A stretch of 64,000 bases of DNA, taken from the NCBI GenBank assembly GCA_002483265.1, contig DLHO01000022.1, forward strand, positions 306,310-370,309, written 5' to 3'. How positions within the stretch are numbered: the stretch's first letter is position 1; each line of letters starts with the position of its first letter. This DNA comes from Flavobacteriales bacterium UBA7666 (GTDB lineage: Bacteria > Bacteroidota > Bacteroidia > Flavobacteriales_D > Crocinitomicaceae). Below, piece after piece: positions 34,114 through 42,583 of this stretch. The position numbers and the translations under genes were made by a program. The notes below the pieces were generated by a model, which did not search any database, was not told the DNA's origin, and worked only from the letters and a program-made list of their open reading frames with translations.

Positions 34114-34968
34114 ATGTTGAAACTGAATTATTTTGTACCTGCTTTTGCTCTGACGCTAAGCCTGGCATCCTGTGGAGGAGGTGAGACTGAAAAGAATGAG
34201 GTCACTAACGTAGAAACTACTGATGCATCAGATGACTCTTCTGATGATGATTATGTATTACCTCCGCCAATAAGTATTGCGAATGCATTTCAAGGTGCAG
34301 GTTTGCCCTATGTTGCAGGTAAAACGAATCCGATAGCAGATGCAGATAAGTATTCTGTAAAAATTGATCAATTGATGAATTTGGGAGTTTACTCAACCGA
34401 TTTGGCATATTGTGCAATCAACTCGAAAACACAGGAAGCTCGTGAGTATTTGGTGGTTATCCAAAAGATGGGATCAAAAGTAGGGTTGGAAAGTGTTTTT
34501 TCTGATAAAGAATTGATCGAGAAATTTGATAAAGGATTGGGTGATGTGGAAGCATTAAAGGATCTTATTTATGAAATTCAGGATAAATCTGATGAGTACA
34601 TGGAAAACAATGACCTGAAGTATCTTGGAGCTATTCAGTTTTCCGGTTCATGGATCGAAGGAATGTATTTGGGAATCGATAATGAAAAAGATAAGGCAGA
34701 AATAGGAAAGTTGTTGGTTGAACAAATGAGCTTGCTGAAAAATATCATTAAAGGATTCAAGAGTCACCCTGCGCAGGAAGATGCTCGCTTGAAAGAAGTG
34801 ATCAAAATGTATGAAGGTATTTTGAACAAATATGAAGGTATGGCTTCCGTAAAGAAAGCATCCAAAAATATCAATCGTGAAACGCCGGAATTGACAGAAG
34901 CTGAATACCAGGCTTTGGCAAAAGAAGTGAAAATGGTACGTTCAAATATTGTTAAACCAGGGAAATAA
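34114..34968 (+). CDS. Putative lipoprotein of unknown function
   Basis: A 284-residue protein from ATG 34114, with a lipoprotein signal (FVPAFALTLSLASCGGG, lipobox LASC). An acidic low-complexity stretch (TTDASDDSSDDDYVLPPP) follows, then a mostly helical domain of repeated helical hairpins (DKYSVKIDQLMNLGVYSTDLAYCAI, EALKDLIYEIQDKSDEYMEN). It would be tethered in the periplasm or on the outer membrane. The upstream in-frame codons back to 34078 encode no signal and are excluded. The next gene follows 6 bp later, so the two form an operon. I do not recognise the family. Confidence 0.78.
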   Translation: MLKLNYFVPAFALTLSLASCGGGETEKNEVTNVETTDASDDSSDDDYVLPPPISIANAFQGAGLPYVAGKTNPIADADKYSVKIDQLMNLGVYSTDLAYCAINSKTQEAREYLVVIQKMGSKVGLESVFSDKELIEKFDKGLGDVEALKDLIYEIQDKSDEYMENNDLKYLGAIQFSGSWIEGMYLGIDNEKDKAEIGKLLVEQMSLLKNIIKGFKSHPAQEDARLKEVIKMYEGILNKYEGMASVKKASKNINRETPELTEAEYQALAKEVKMVRSNIVKPGK

Positions 34969-34974
34969 TTTTTT

Positions 34975-35478
34975 ATGATAAAGCTATTCAAATTCACCCT
35001 TCCACTTGTCATTTGTTTATTATGGATCGGATTAGTATCCGGAGGAAATGATAATGTACTGGAAGCTCAAATGAGCACTTTGAAACAAGAGTGTAAAGAG
35101 ATGATCAAAGGAACGCGTTACGAAGGTTCCAAGATAACATACTTTACGGCTGGTGCTTCTAAGCAGGTTAAAAGCATCGAAGTTTATACATTCCTGTTAG
35201 ACGAATATAAATTTGCGATTAGTGCAAAAAAATGCAGCGCTTCATTGACGATCAAGATCTATGATGCTCCTGCTGATAATAACGAGCGAGTTTTGATCAG
35301 GGAGTTTAAAAAAGCTCAGGGTAAAAACCTGAAATTCAGCACGACAGAATTAAATGATGCATACGTAGCTAAAGTTCCGGATGCGGATCGTTTAAGAAAT
35401 ATTCATATCGAGTATTCAATTGGTTCCGGAAAAGGAACAAAAGAAGGTATCGTTTTAGTTTACGGTATCGAACCATAA
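34975..35478 (+). CDS. Secreted protein of unknown function
   Basis: A 167-residue protein with an N-terminal signal (LFKFTLPLVICLLWIGLVSGG). The mature part is strand-rich (YEGSKITYFTAGASKQVKSIEVYTFLLDEYKFAISAK) with one Cys pair candidate (QECKEM, KKCSAS). It starts 6 bp after the preceding lipoprotein gene, so they likely act together at the envelope. Many Bacteroidota have similar small secreted proteins after helical lipoproteins, but I cannot name the family. Confidence 0.75.
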   Translation: MIKLFKFTLPLVICLLWIGLVSGGNDNVLEAQMSTLKQECKEMIKGTRYEGSKITYFTAGASKQVKSIEVYTFLLDEYKFAISAKKCSASLTIKIYDAPADNNERVLIREFKKAQGKNLKFSTTELNDAYVAKVPDADRLRNIHIEYSIGSGKGTKEGIVLVYGIEP

Positions 35479-35513
35479 ATCGCGGAAATGAGGCTTATTT
35501 CATAGATAAAGCC

Positions 35514-35521
35514 TATTTTTG
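35514..35521 (+). promoter_or_regulatory. -7 box TATTTTTG of the thrS cluster
   Basis: Perfect TAnnTTTG, 18 nt before ATG 35540. No clear -33 TTG; no T-box-like leader is possible in such a short space. Confidence 0.6.
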
Positions 35522-35539
35522 CACTAAATTTTATAAGTG

Positions 35540-37483
35540 ATGATTAATGTAACTCTTCCTGATGGATCAGTTAGACAATACGAAGCAGGAGCAACAGCAT
35601 TGGATGTTGCTCTTAGCATTTCTGAAGGATTGGCTCGTAACGTATTGGCAGCCAAAGTGGATAATGTGGTAATTGACGCAAACCGTCCATTGACCAGTGA
35701 TTGTGCATTGCAGTTACTGACCTGGAATGACGTAGAAGGGAAATCGACCATGTGGCACTCTTCAGCACACTTAATGGCAGAAGCTTTGGAGTTTTATTAT
35801 CCGGGAATTAAATTGGCAATCGGACCTCCGATTACGAATGGATATTACTACGATGTAGATTTTATGGATTATACTTTTAAGGAAGAAGATCTGGATAAAA
35901 TCGAACAAAAAATGAAAGAGCTTGCAAAGCTAAAGAATCCTTTTGTACGCAAAGAGGTTTCTAAGGCAGATGCATTGGCTTATTTCACGGAGAAAGAAGA
36001 CCCTTACAAGTTGGAGTTGATCCAAGATTTACCGGATGGTTCCATTACTTTTTATACACAAGGTAATTTTACGGATTTATGCCGTGGACCTCATATTCCG
36101 GATACAGGATTCATTAAAGCTGTGAAGTTGATGTCCATTGCCGGTGCTTACTGGCGTGGCGACGAAAAGAATAAGCAATTAACGCGTGTTTATGGAATTA
36201 CTTTCCCTAAGCAAGCTGAATTGACTGAATACCTGGAGAAAGTGGAAGAGGCAAAACGCCGTGACCACCGTAAATTGGGGAAAGAATTGGAGTTGTTTAC
36301 GTTCTCTCAGAAAGTAGGGCAAGGTTTGCCATTGTGGTTGCCGAAAGGAGCTGCATTGCGTGAACGTTTGGAAAATTTCCTGAAAAAAGCACAGCGTAAA
36401 GCAGGATATGAGCAGGTAATTACTCCGCATATCGGAAACAAAGAATTGTATGTGACTTCCGGTCATTACGAGAAATATGGAGCAGATTCGTTTCAGGCAA
36501 TTAAAACTCCGGATCCGGATGAAGAGTTCTTATTAAAACCAATGAACTGTCCGCATCACTGTGAGATCTTTAAAAGCAAACCGCGTTCGTACAAAGACTT
36601 ACCGGCTCGTTTTGCAGAGTTTGGTACGGTTTACCGTTATGAGCAAAGTGGAGAATTGCATGGCTTGACTCGTGTTCGCGGATTTACGCAGGATGATGCG
36701 CATATTTTCTGTACGCAGGATCAGGTGAAGGAAGAGTTCAAGAAAGTAATTGATCTGGTGCTGTATATTTTCAAAACATTGGATTTCCAAAATTTCAAAG
36801 CCCAAATTTCTTTGCGTGATCCGGATAATCCATCCAAATACATCGGTTCTGATGAAAATTGGGTGAAAGCTGAGAACGCGATCATTGAAGCGGCTGCAGA
36901 GAAAAACCTGCCAACAATTGTTGAATTAGGTGAAGCAGCATTCTACGGCCCGAAACTGGATTTCATGGTTCAGGATGCTTTGGGAAGAGAATGGCAGTTG
37001 GGAACAATTCAGGTGGATTACAATTTACCTGAACGTTTTGAATTGGAGTATACAGGAGCTGACAACCAAAAACACCGTCCGGTAATGATTCACCGTGCGC
37101 CATTTGGTTCGATGGAACGCTTCGTTGCTGTATTGTTGGAACACTGTGCGGGAGACTTTCCGTTGTGGTTAGCAACAGAGCAAGTTGCAATCCTACCGAT
37201 CAGTGATAAATACAACGATTATGCGAAAGATGTTTTGGAATTGCTAAATAATTCCGATATTCGCGGATTCGTTGATGACCGTAACGAAAAGATAGGCAAG
37301 AAAATACGTGAGGCGGAACTGAAAAAAATCCCATTCATGCTGGTTGTTGGAGAGAAAGAAGCTGAAGAAAAGCAAGTATCTGTAAGACAGCGTGGAGAAG
37401 GAGATAAAGGTTCAATGACAATAGATGCTTTTGCAGCTATAGTAAACCAAGCGATAGAAAAAGAATTGTCGACAAATGTTTAA
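35540..37483 (+). CDS. thrS: Threonyl-tRNA synthetase
   Basis: A 647-residue class II aminoacyl-tRNA synthetase that charges tRNA-Thr. The order is TGS domain 1-62 (MINVTLPDGSVRQYEAGATALDVA), the second editing domain with HSSAHLMAEAL (about 72-90) and CRGPHIP, the catalytic core from about 240 with MNCPHHCEIF (zinc Cys/His) and RFAEFGTVYRYEQSGELHGLTRVRGFTQDDAHIF, and the anticodon-binding domain from about 540. ATG 35540 is used; the GTG at 35537 directly before it gives only one extra residue. It heads the conserved thrS-infC-rpmI-rplT group, 8 bp before infC. Confidence 0.98.
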   Translation: MINVTLPDGSVRQYEAGATALDVALSISEGLARNVLAAKVDNVVIDANRPLTSDCALQLLTWNDVEGKSTMWHSSAHLMAEALEFYYPGIKLAIGPPITNGYYYDVDFMDYTFKEEDLDKIEQKMKELAKLKNPFVRKEVSKADALAYFTEKEDPYKLELIQDLPDGSITFYTQGNFTDLCRGPHIPDTGFIKAVKLMSIAGAYWRGDEKNKQLTRVYGITFPKQAELTEYLEKVEEAKRRDHRKLGKELELFTFSQKVGQGLPLWLPKGAALRERLENFLKKAQRKAGYEQVITPHIGNKELYVTSGHYEKYGADSFQAIKTPDPDEEFLLKPMNCPHHCEIFKSKPRSYKDLPARFAEFGTVYRYEQSGELHGLTRVRGFTQDDAHIFCTQDQVKEEFKKVIDLVLYIFKTLDFQNFKAQISLRDPDNPSKYIGSDENWVKAENAIIEAAAEKNLPTIVELGEAAFYGPKLDFMVQDALGREWQLGTIQVDYNLPERFELEYTGADNQKHRPVMIHRAPFGSMERFVAVLLEHCAGDFPLWLATEQVAILPISDKYNDYAKDVLELLNNSDIRGFVDDRNEKIGKKIREAELKKIPFMLVVGEKEAEEKQVSVRQRGEGDKGSMTIDAFAAIVNQAIEKELSTNV

Positions 37484-37491
37484 TAAACTGA

Positions 37492-38037
37492 ATGAGAAAA
37501 GACAGTAGAAAACCAGTAAGAAAAGAAAATAACGACGAGCACAAAATAAACGGGAAGATCACCGCTCGTGAAATTCGTTTAGTTGTAGAGGGAGAAGAAC
37601 CGCAAGTATTGACTTTGGCTGCAGCATTGCAATTAGCTGAAGAGCAAGATTTAGACTTGGTAGAGATCTCTCCAAATGCCGTTCCTCCGGTTTGTAAGAT
37701 TATGGATTACCGTAAATTCTTATATAACCAAAAGAGAAAACAAAAGGAATTAAAAGCGAAGCAAAGTAAAGTAATCTTGAAAGAGATTCGTTTTGGTCCG
37801 AATACGGATGATCATGATTTTCAATTTAAATTGTCGCATGCTCGTAAGTTCTTGGAAGAGGGTTCAAAAGTGAAGGCATATGTGTTTTTCCGTGGTAGAA
37901 CAATTGTTTTCAAAGACAGAGGTGAAATCTTGTTATTGAAATTCGTTCAGGAATTAGCTGATTTGGGTACATTGGAACAAATGCCAAAATTGGAAGGGAA
38001 GAGAATGATTGTGATGATCAACCCTAAAAAGAAGTAA
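37492..38037 (+). CDS. infC: Translation initiation factor IF-3
   Basis: A 181-residue factor that binds the 30S subunit, keeps the subunits apart and checks start-codon pairing. The N-terminal domain has INGKITAREIRLVVEGEEPQVLTL and EEQDLDLVEISPNAVPPVCKIMDYRKFLYNQ; the C-terminal domain has KEIRFGPNTDDHDFQFKLSHARKFLEEGSKVKAYVFFRGR. The start is an ordinary ATG, not the rare AUU of enterobacteria, so the classical infC autoregulation through a rare start codon is not evident. It lies 8 bp after thrS. Confidence 0.97.
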   Translation: MRKDSRKPVRKENNDEHKINGKITAREIRLVVEGEEPQVLTLAAALQLAEEQDLDLVEISPNAVPPVCKIMDYRKFLYNQKRKQKELKAKQSKVILKEIRFGPNTDDHDFQFKLSHARKFLEEGSKVKAYVFFRGRTIVFKDRGEILLLKFVQELADLGTLEQMPKLEGKRMIVMINPKKK

Positions 38038-38110
38038 AAATTAAAAATTCAAAATGCAAAAAGGATCATATTTTTTGAATTTTGCCTTTTGAATTTTGAA
38101 TTATAGATTT
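38038..38110. repeat. AT-rich inverted repeat in the infC-rpmI spacer
   Basis: AAATTCAAAATGCAAAAAGG and CCTTTTGAATTTTGAATTATA pair imperfectly, with TTTTTTGAATTTTGCC between. It lies inside the translation-factor operon, so it may fold and tune read-through to the ribosomal protein genes. Confidence 0.6.
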
Positions 38111-38143
38111 GATAAAGTGTTCATTTTTTAAAAAAAGAGAAAA

Positions 38144-38341
38144 ATGCCAAAAATGAAAACAACATCCAGTGCAAAGAAGAGATTCACTGTAACTGGGTCT
38201 GGTAAGATCAAGAGAAAACACGCTTTCAAAAGCCACATTCTTACGAAAAAAACCAAGAAGCAAAAACGTAATTTGACTCACGCAGGTTTGGTTCACCAAT
38301 CAGATTTGTCGAATGTTAAATTAATGTTGAATATGAAGTAA
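38144..38341 (+). CDS. rpmI: 50S ribosomal protein L35
   Basis: A 65-residue, very basic protein matching L35 from end to end (MPKMKTTSSAKKRFTVTGSGKIKRKHAFKSHILTKKT). It is part of the large ribosomal subunit. It lies 106 bp after infC and 103 bp before rplT, in the standard order. Confidence 0.98.
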   Translation: MPKMKTTSSAKKRFTVTGSGKIKRKHAFKSHILTKKTKKQKRNLTHAGLVHQSDLSNVKLMLNMK

Positions 38342-38444
38342 TCCCAGCGTTGCGCTAGGATTTAAACTTCGGTATTGTTAACCAAGTAATGAGTACAAAG
38401 TCAGTTGAAAAAATACTGCACTCCTTATTAAAAACGAAAAAGTT

Positions 38445-38792
38445 ATGCCAAGATCGGTAAATCACGTTGCTTCAAGAGCTCGCAGAAAGAACTTTATGAA
38501 GTTGGCCAAAGGATACTACGGCCGTAGAAAAAATGTTTGGACAGTAGCAAAAAATGCTATTGAAAAAGGATTAAATTATGCTTACGAAGGTCGTAAGCAA
38601 AAGAAAAGAAATTTCCGTTCATTGTGGATCACGCGTATCAACGCAGGTGCACGTATTCACGGAATGAGCTATTCTCAATTCATGGGAGCTGTAAACAAAA
38701 GCGATATCGAATTGAATCGTAAAGTTTTAGCTGACTTAGCAATGAACCACCCTGAGGCGTTCAAAGCTGTAGTTGACTCTGTGAAAAAATAA
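38445..38792 (+). CDS. rplT: 50S ribosomal protein L20
   Basis: A 115-residue basic protein with the L20 signature (MPRSVNHVASRARRKNFMKLAKGYYGRRKNVW and KKRNFRSLWITRINAGARIHGMSYSQFM). It binds 23S rRNA early in 50S assembly. It is the last gene of the group and is followed by a strong terminator. The 103-bp gap before it holds no obvious repeat of the L20-binding 23S site that I could recognise. Confidence 0.98.
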   Translation: MPRSVNHVASRARRKNFMKLAKGYYGRRKNVWTVAKNAIEKGLNYAYEGRKQKKRNFRSLWITRINAGARIHGMSYSQFMGAVNKSDIELNRKVLADLAMNHPEAFKAVVDSVKK

Positions 38793-38819
38793 AAATCGAA
38801 AAATACACTTTATCAATAG

Positions 38820-38850
38820 AAAAGGCGATTCGTAAGAGTCGCCTTTTTTT
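38820..38850 (+). terminator. Intrinsic terminator after rplT
   Basis: AAAGGCGA-TT / AG-TCGCCTTT stem with loop CGTAAG, followed directly by seven T. It is 28 bp past the rplT stop. Confidence 0.92.
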
Positions 38851-38902
38851 GTGCTTATTCTTTTGAAAAGCCTTATTTTAGTAGAGATTTATAGAACACA
38901 CC

Positions 38903-40552
38903 ATGACAAAGCAACTATTCTTTTTAATCCTGCTTATTTTTTCATCCAGTACCTCATTTGGTCAACTTTCCAATCTTGTGAAATGCGATTCGATAACTTA
39001 TCCGATTCACAAGAATAATATTGGTAAGATTGCCTTTATGGGAAAAACCATTCCGATTGAAGTGTTTAAGGAATCCGACTTTCTAACGAGTTTTGAATTG
39101 AAGGAGAAAACTGATTTGAATATCCGGGTTTTTATGGGGAATTCATTAACCAATTACTTGCATTTGCTTTCACCTCAATTAGCTGTCGATGACCTTGTCA
39201 AAAATGGAAATTACCAATTTACTTTTCTGGTTGATGGCAAAAAGATATATGAAGAGAATCTGAATACCGGAGCGGGAAGTGCTGATAGCAAAAATCAAAG
39301 AACGGTTTTTCGTATTCCATTTATCAGTTCTTCTGATGAAGATTCATGGGGTCGGTTTCTATGGAATCGGTTTTTCATAACTGGTGGTGGGCAGGACGCA
39401 TTAACAAGCGGAACACACGTGCTCAAAATAGAAATCAGGCCTTATCTGAAGCTAACGGAAGTTTTGGTTGGAGAACTCATTGCTGAAGGACAAATCAATA
39501 TAGTGGTTCCGGAAGTGAAGGTCGATGAAAGATTGACCCGAGTCCAATCAATCAAGCCTCTAAAAGATTGGACGCTGTCAAGCGATCAGTTAGATACGGC
39601 GAAAATAGAAATGCTGAACAAAAAGATTATCACAAAGGATTACAAAGACATTACAAGTATCGTGGTGATCAAAGATGGAAAGCTGTTGTTGGAAGAATAT
39701 TTTAATGGAGCTAAAAGAAATACACTTCACGATACACGATCTGTCGGTAAAACGTTTGCATCGACTTTAATGGGCATAGCAATTCGGGATGGGTATATCA
39801 AAAGTGAAACACAACAATTAAGTGCATTTTACGACTTGAAGAAGAATCAAAATTATTCACCGGCCAAAGATAGTATTCAACTCAAAGATCTATTGACAAT
39901 GAGTTCGGTGCTTACTGGCTTGGATACGGATCCACAATCTCCGGGAACCGAAGAGAACATGTATCCGACTCCAAATTGGGTCGATTTCACCTTAAATCTT
40001 CCGGTAGATGCAACAAAATTGGAGGAAAAGAGATGGGAATATTTTACAGCTGGTGTTGTTGTTTTGGGAGATGTTGTTCATAAATCGGTTCCGAATGGAT
40101 TGGAGAAATATGCAGCTAAAAACTTATTTCAACCACTTGGAATTACCAGCTACAAATGGCAGTTTACTCCTCAAAAAGTAGCAAATACAGCCGGAGGTTT
40201 ACGGATGCGATCTTTGGATTTTGCTAAATATGGGCAGCTTTATCAAAATCAGGGAATTTGGAATGGACAACAGATTTTACCAAAAGATTGGGTCGAAAAA
40301 AGCCTTTCTCATCAAATGCCTATTGCGAAGGATGAATATTATGGTTACTTGTTTTGGAATAAAACTTATCAAGTGGAAGGGAAAGCGTATGAAGTGTATT
40401 ACTGCAGCGGAAATGGTGGGAATAAGGTCATTGTGTTCAAAGATCTGCCATTGGTAATGATCATCACTGCAACGGCTTATAACACACCTTATTGCCATTC
40501 TCAAGTGGATTCGATGATTCGGAATTATTTGATTCCGGCGGTTGTGAAGTAA
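38903..40552 (+). CDS. Secreted serine hydrolase (class C beta-lactamase fold) with extra N-terminal domain
   Basis: A 549-residue protein. Signal peptide 1-20 (ending TSFG), an N-terminal beta domain about 21-210 not usual in the family, then the beta-lactamase/penicillin-binding fold about 240-545. The catalytic Ser-x-x-Lys is SVGK (RSVGKTFAST); the third motif GNGGNK occupies the HxG/KTG position. The second motif, usually Tyr-x-Asn, reads YFT, so the catalytic Tyr is present but the Asn is not. Its substrate could be a peptide, an ester or an amide; nothing indicates antibiotic hydrolysis. A second, unrelated-length family member lies at 56485. Confidence 0.87.
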   Translation: MTKQLFFLILLIFSSSTSFGQLSNLVKCDSITYPIHKNNIGKIAFMGKTIPIEVFKESDFLTSFELKEKTDLNIRVFMGNSLTNYLHLLSPQLAVDDLVKNGNYQFTFLVDGKKIYEENLNTGAGSADSKNQRTVFRIPFISSSDEDSWGRFLWNRFFITGGGQDALTSGTHVLKIEIRPYLKLTEVLVGELIAEGQINIVVPEVKVDERLTRVQSIKPLKDWTLSSDQLDTAKIEMLNKKIITKDYKDITSIVVIKDGKLLLEEYFNGAKRNTLHDTRSVGKTFASTLMGIAIRDGYIKSETQQLSAFYDLKKNQNYSPAKDSIQLKDLLTMSSVLTGLDTDPQSPGTEENMYPTPNWVDFTLNLPVDATKLEEKRWEYFTAGVVVLGDVVHKSVPNGLEKYAAKNLFQPLGITSYKWQFTPQKVANTAGGLRMRSLDFAKYGQLYQNQGIWNGQQILPKDWVEKSLSHQMPIAKDEYYGYLFWNKTYQVEGKAYEVYYCSGNGGNKVIVFKDLPLVMIITATAYNTPYCHSQVDSMIRNYLIPAVVK

Positions 40553-40569
40553 GTAATCTTAGTCTGCGA

Positions 40570-40592
40570 AATACGGATATACATCCCGTATT
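40570..40592. terminator. Short hairpin between convergent genes
   Basis: AATACGG pairs with CCGTATT around a 9-base loop, 18 bp after the serine-hydrolase stop. The T run is weak. The stretch AGTCTGCGAAAT before it resembles a repeat in 12688-12717. Confidence 0.45.
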
Positions 40593-40634
40593 GGCAGGAC
40601 AAGTTGTGTCTATTTACTCAGTATTATTGATGGA

Positions 40635-41180
40635 TTATTCAATAAAATGCAGATTCGGATTCACCAGGTAAATTGCAGTAATAAGCTGTTTTCTATTTTT
40701 TACCAGATTTATTTTGTTTTTGGTAAAACCCAAAACCGAAAATGGAACCATACTATGCATCGGAAAATAAAAATTGGCTGAATACTTTTTGCTTGCTTGA
40801 TGGGTGAAAAAAACAATACTTCCTTGTGCGCCCCTTTTATTATAAACTCTTACCGATACAATTTCTTTAAAAGGAATACGAAAGATTTCCTGCCCGTTTC
40901 GTTCTCGAATAATGGTTTCATGTTCTACATAATAGTCATCCTGAAGTCTTTTCCTGTAGGATAAATAGATCATCAAGGATTGAATCATCAGACAAGTAAG
41001 AATCAAACCTGCAATGATAATTACTGCCGAATTTTTAAAACGACTGTGCAAGGAAATGTTGTAGACGGCAAATGCTATAGGGTAAATATAGAGAATGCAG
41101 AAGATATAAATAAAATCCTCTAAGCGAAATACAAATTTCTGATTAGTTTCAATAGGTATCCTCATTGTTTTATTTACCAT
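40635..41180 (-). CDS. Membrane protein of unknown function, PH-like tail
   Basis: A 181-residue protein with two helices at about 22-43 (FIYIFCILYIYPIAFAVYNISL) and 52-73 (AVIIIAGLILTCLMIQSLMIYL), then a soluble strand-rich part (YYVEHETIIRERNGQEIFRIPFKEIVSVRVYNKRG) of PH-like character. It has the same plan as the 10547 protein. A TAAATTTG box in minus orientation (41212-41219) lies 31 nt upstream of the start. Function unknown. Confidence 0.7.
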   Translation of the reverse strand: MVNKTMRIPIETNQKFVFRLEDFIYIFCILYIYPIAFAVYNISLHSRFKNSAVIIIAGLILTCLMIQSLMIYLSYRKRLQDDYYVEHETIIRERNGQEIFRIPFKEIVSVRVYNKRGAQGSIVFFTHQASKKYSANFYFPMHSMVPFSVLGFTKNKINLVKNRKQLITAIYLVNPNLHFIE

Positions 41181-41227
41181 GGTATAGGAAGGATAAGTGT
41201 ACTCTTATCCCCAAATTTAAAAATTAG

Positions 41228-42028
41228 TTATCGGTTGAGTAATTTCGGTATTACTTGCTGATACACTTCATTCGCAATGATTCCATTGTGACCTTGTCCG
41301 GTAAGGATAACTAAGGTGTCTGCAGATTTGAATTCTTTTTCCAGTTTGATTGATGAACCGACATAAATTCCACGGTCTTTGTCTCCATGAAAGATTGCGA
41401 CTGGCATACTGCATTTCTTCAGGTATTCGTTTGTTTTTAATTGATACCTTAAGATGAATGTTGGTGCTATCGGATATTTGTGACGCATCAGATCCCTTAG
41501 GTTATAGTATGGCGCGTGAAGGATCAATAATCGTGGACTGTTTTCTGAAGCGACCCTTGCCGCAAAACCTGTTCCGATCGAATAACCCAAAACAAGAATC
41601 TTATTTTCAGGATACAATTTCTTTAGTTCGTTGTAAGCCGTTTGAACGTCTTGGTGAGTTTGTTCTTCTTCGGTAATAGAACCTTCACTTTTCCCATAAC
41701 CTCTGTAATCCAGCATAAAGACATCGTAATGGAGTGTCGTAAATGTTTCTGCTACGATTCCGCAAGAATTGATGGATCCGGAATTCCCATGCAAATAGAA
41801 AATCAATCCTTTTGAATCCGGAACTTTAAATAGAATCCCGCTCAAATTGGTTCCGTCTATTGCCTGAATATTTTTCTCTTCAAAGGGCTGATCAAATTTG
41901 AATTCAAATGCATTGTCCAGTTTCTGTGGAGAAAAAATCAGGTTCTCCTGAAAGAAATAGAGCAGGATACATCCGGCTGTATAGATTACAACAAGTACAA
42001 TTGCGGTTCTTAGGAGGAATTTTTTCAT
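41228..42028 (-). CDS. Alpha/beta hydrolase, membrane-anchored
   Basis: A 266-residue protein from ATG 42028. An N-terminal helix (FLLRTAIVLVVIYTAGCILLYFF) anchors it or acts as signal. The hydrolase fold has the oxyanion segment YLHGNSGS, the nucleophile elbow GYSIG with the catalytic Ser, Asp in FHGDKDRG and His in GQGHNGI. It resembles the YqiA/BEM46-type (ABHD13-like) esterase group; the substrate is unknown. The start is chosen because the longer frame to 42064 overlaps the previous gene and adds no signal. It begins 1 bp after the DUF1801 stop, so the two form an operon. Confidence 0.88.
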   Translation of the reverse strand: MKKFLLRTAIVLVVIYTAGCILLYFFQENLIFSPQKLDNAFEFKFDQPFEEKNIQAIDGTNLSGILFKVPDSKGLIFYLHGNSGSINSCGIVAETFTTLHYDVFMLDYRGYGKSEGSITEEEQTHQDVQTAYNELKKLYPENKILVLGYSIGTGFAARVASENSPRLLILHAPYYNLRDLMRHKYPIAPTFILRYQLKTNEYLKKCSMPVAIFHGDKDRGIYVGSSIKLEKEFKSADTLVILTGQGHNGIIANEVYQQVIPKLLNR

Positions 42029-42029
42029 A

Positions 42030-42470
42030 TCAAGCTTTCTTGATTTTTGAAATAGTTTCCCCAATCGATTTGCTTGGTTTATCCATATCTTTTATTGCAA
42101 AGTCTATCGCTTCTTGGACTAAAGCTTTGACCTGCTCATTCCGATAGTCACTTGGCTGTTTCACATCGATATGTCGAATCAAGTTTCCTGTTCCGGTTAA
42201 TAGTTTATGTGGATCTTTTAGCAGATTTCCCTTGTTAAAACCCAAATTCAGGTGATTGGTGTAAATGGGCAGCATACAAAAAGCGTCCGAAAGTTTGTCA
42301 GAAATAGAAAAAACGGAAGTGAGCGCATGAGTATGATACAAGAGTTCATTGCTTTCAGGAGCCAATTCCAGTATGTACTCTCTTAAGTCAGAAAACAGAT
42401 CAATCACTGTTTGATCCTTCAAGTCCAATAAAGATTGAAAGTCGGAGGGTAGAGGTCTTGCTTTTGCCAT
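42030..42470 (-). CDS. DUF1801-type protein
   Basis: A 146-residue cytoplasmic protein from ATG 42470 (MAKARPLPSDFQSLLDL). The pattern ELAPESNELLYHTHALTSVFSISDKLSDAFCMLPIYTNHLNLGFNKGNLLKDPHKLLTGTGNLIRHIDV matches the DUF1801/YdhG-like fold, in which a short substrate or ligand is thought to be bound; the function is unknown. The longer frame to 42524 adds an unlikely Cys-rich start. It is followed immediately by the hydrolase gene. Confidence 0.8.
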   Translation of the reverse strand: MAKARPLPSDFQSLLDLKDQTVIDLFSDLREYILELAPESNELLYHTHALTSVFSISDKLSDAFCMLPIYTNHLNLGFNKGNLLKDPHKLLTGTGNLIRHIDVKQPSDYRNEQVKALVQEAIDFAIKDMDKPSKSIGETISKIKKA

Positions 42471-42583
42471 TTCTAATCTATTTATTTCGCTGCTGTCTTC
42501 AAAACAATCCGTGCAAACTTTCAAGTCAAAGTTGCTTCTGGGACTAAAATTGAAACAACTAGAATTTCAATGGTTCGTATTGG

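Noticed and set aside
38903..40552. Antibiotic-resistance beta-lactamase
   Set aside because: The fold is shared with esterases and peptidases; the Tyr-x-Asn motif is altered and an unrelated N-terminal domain is present.
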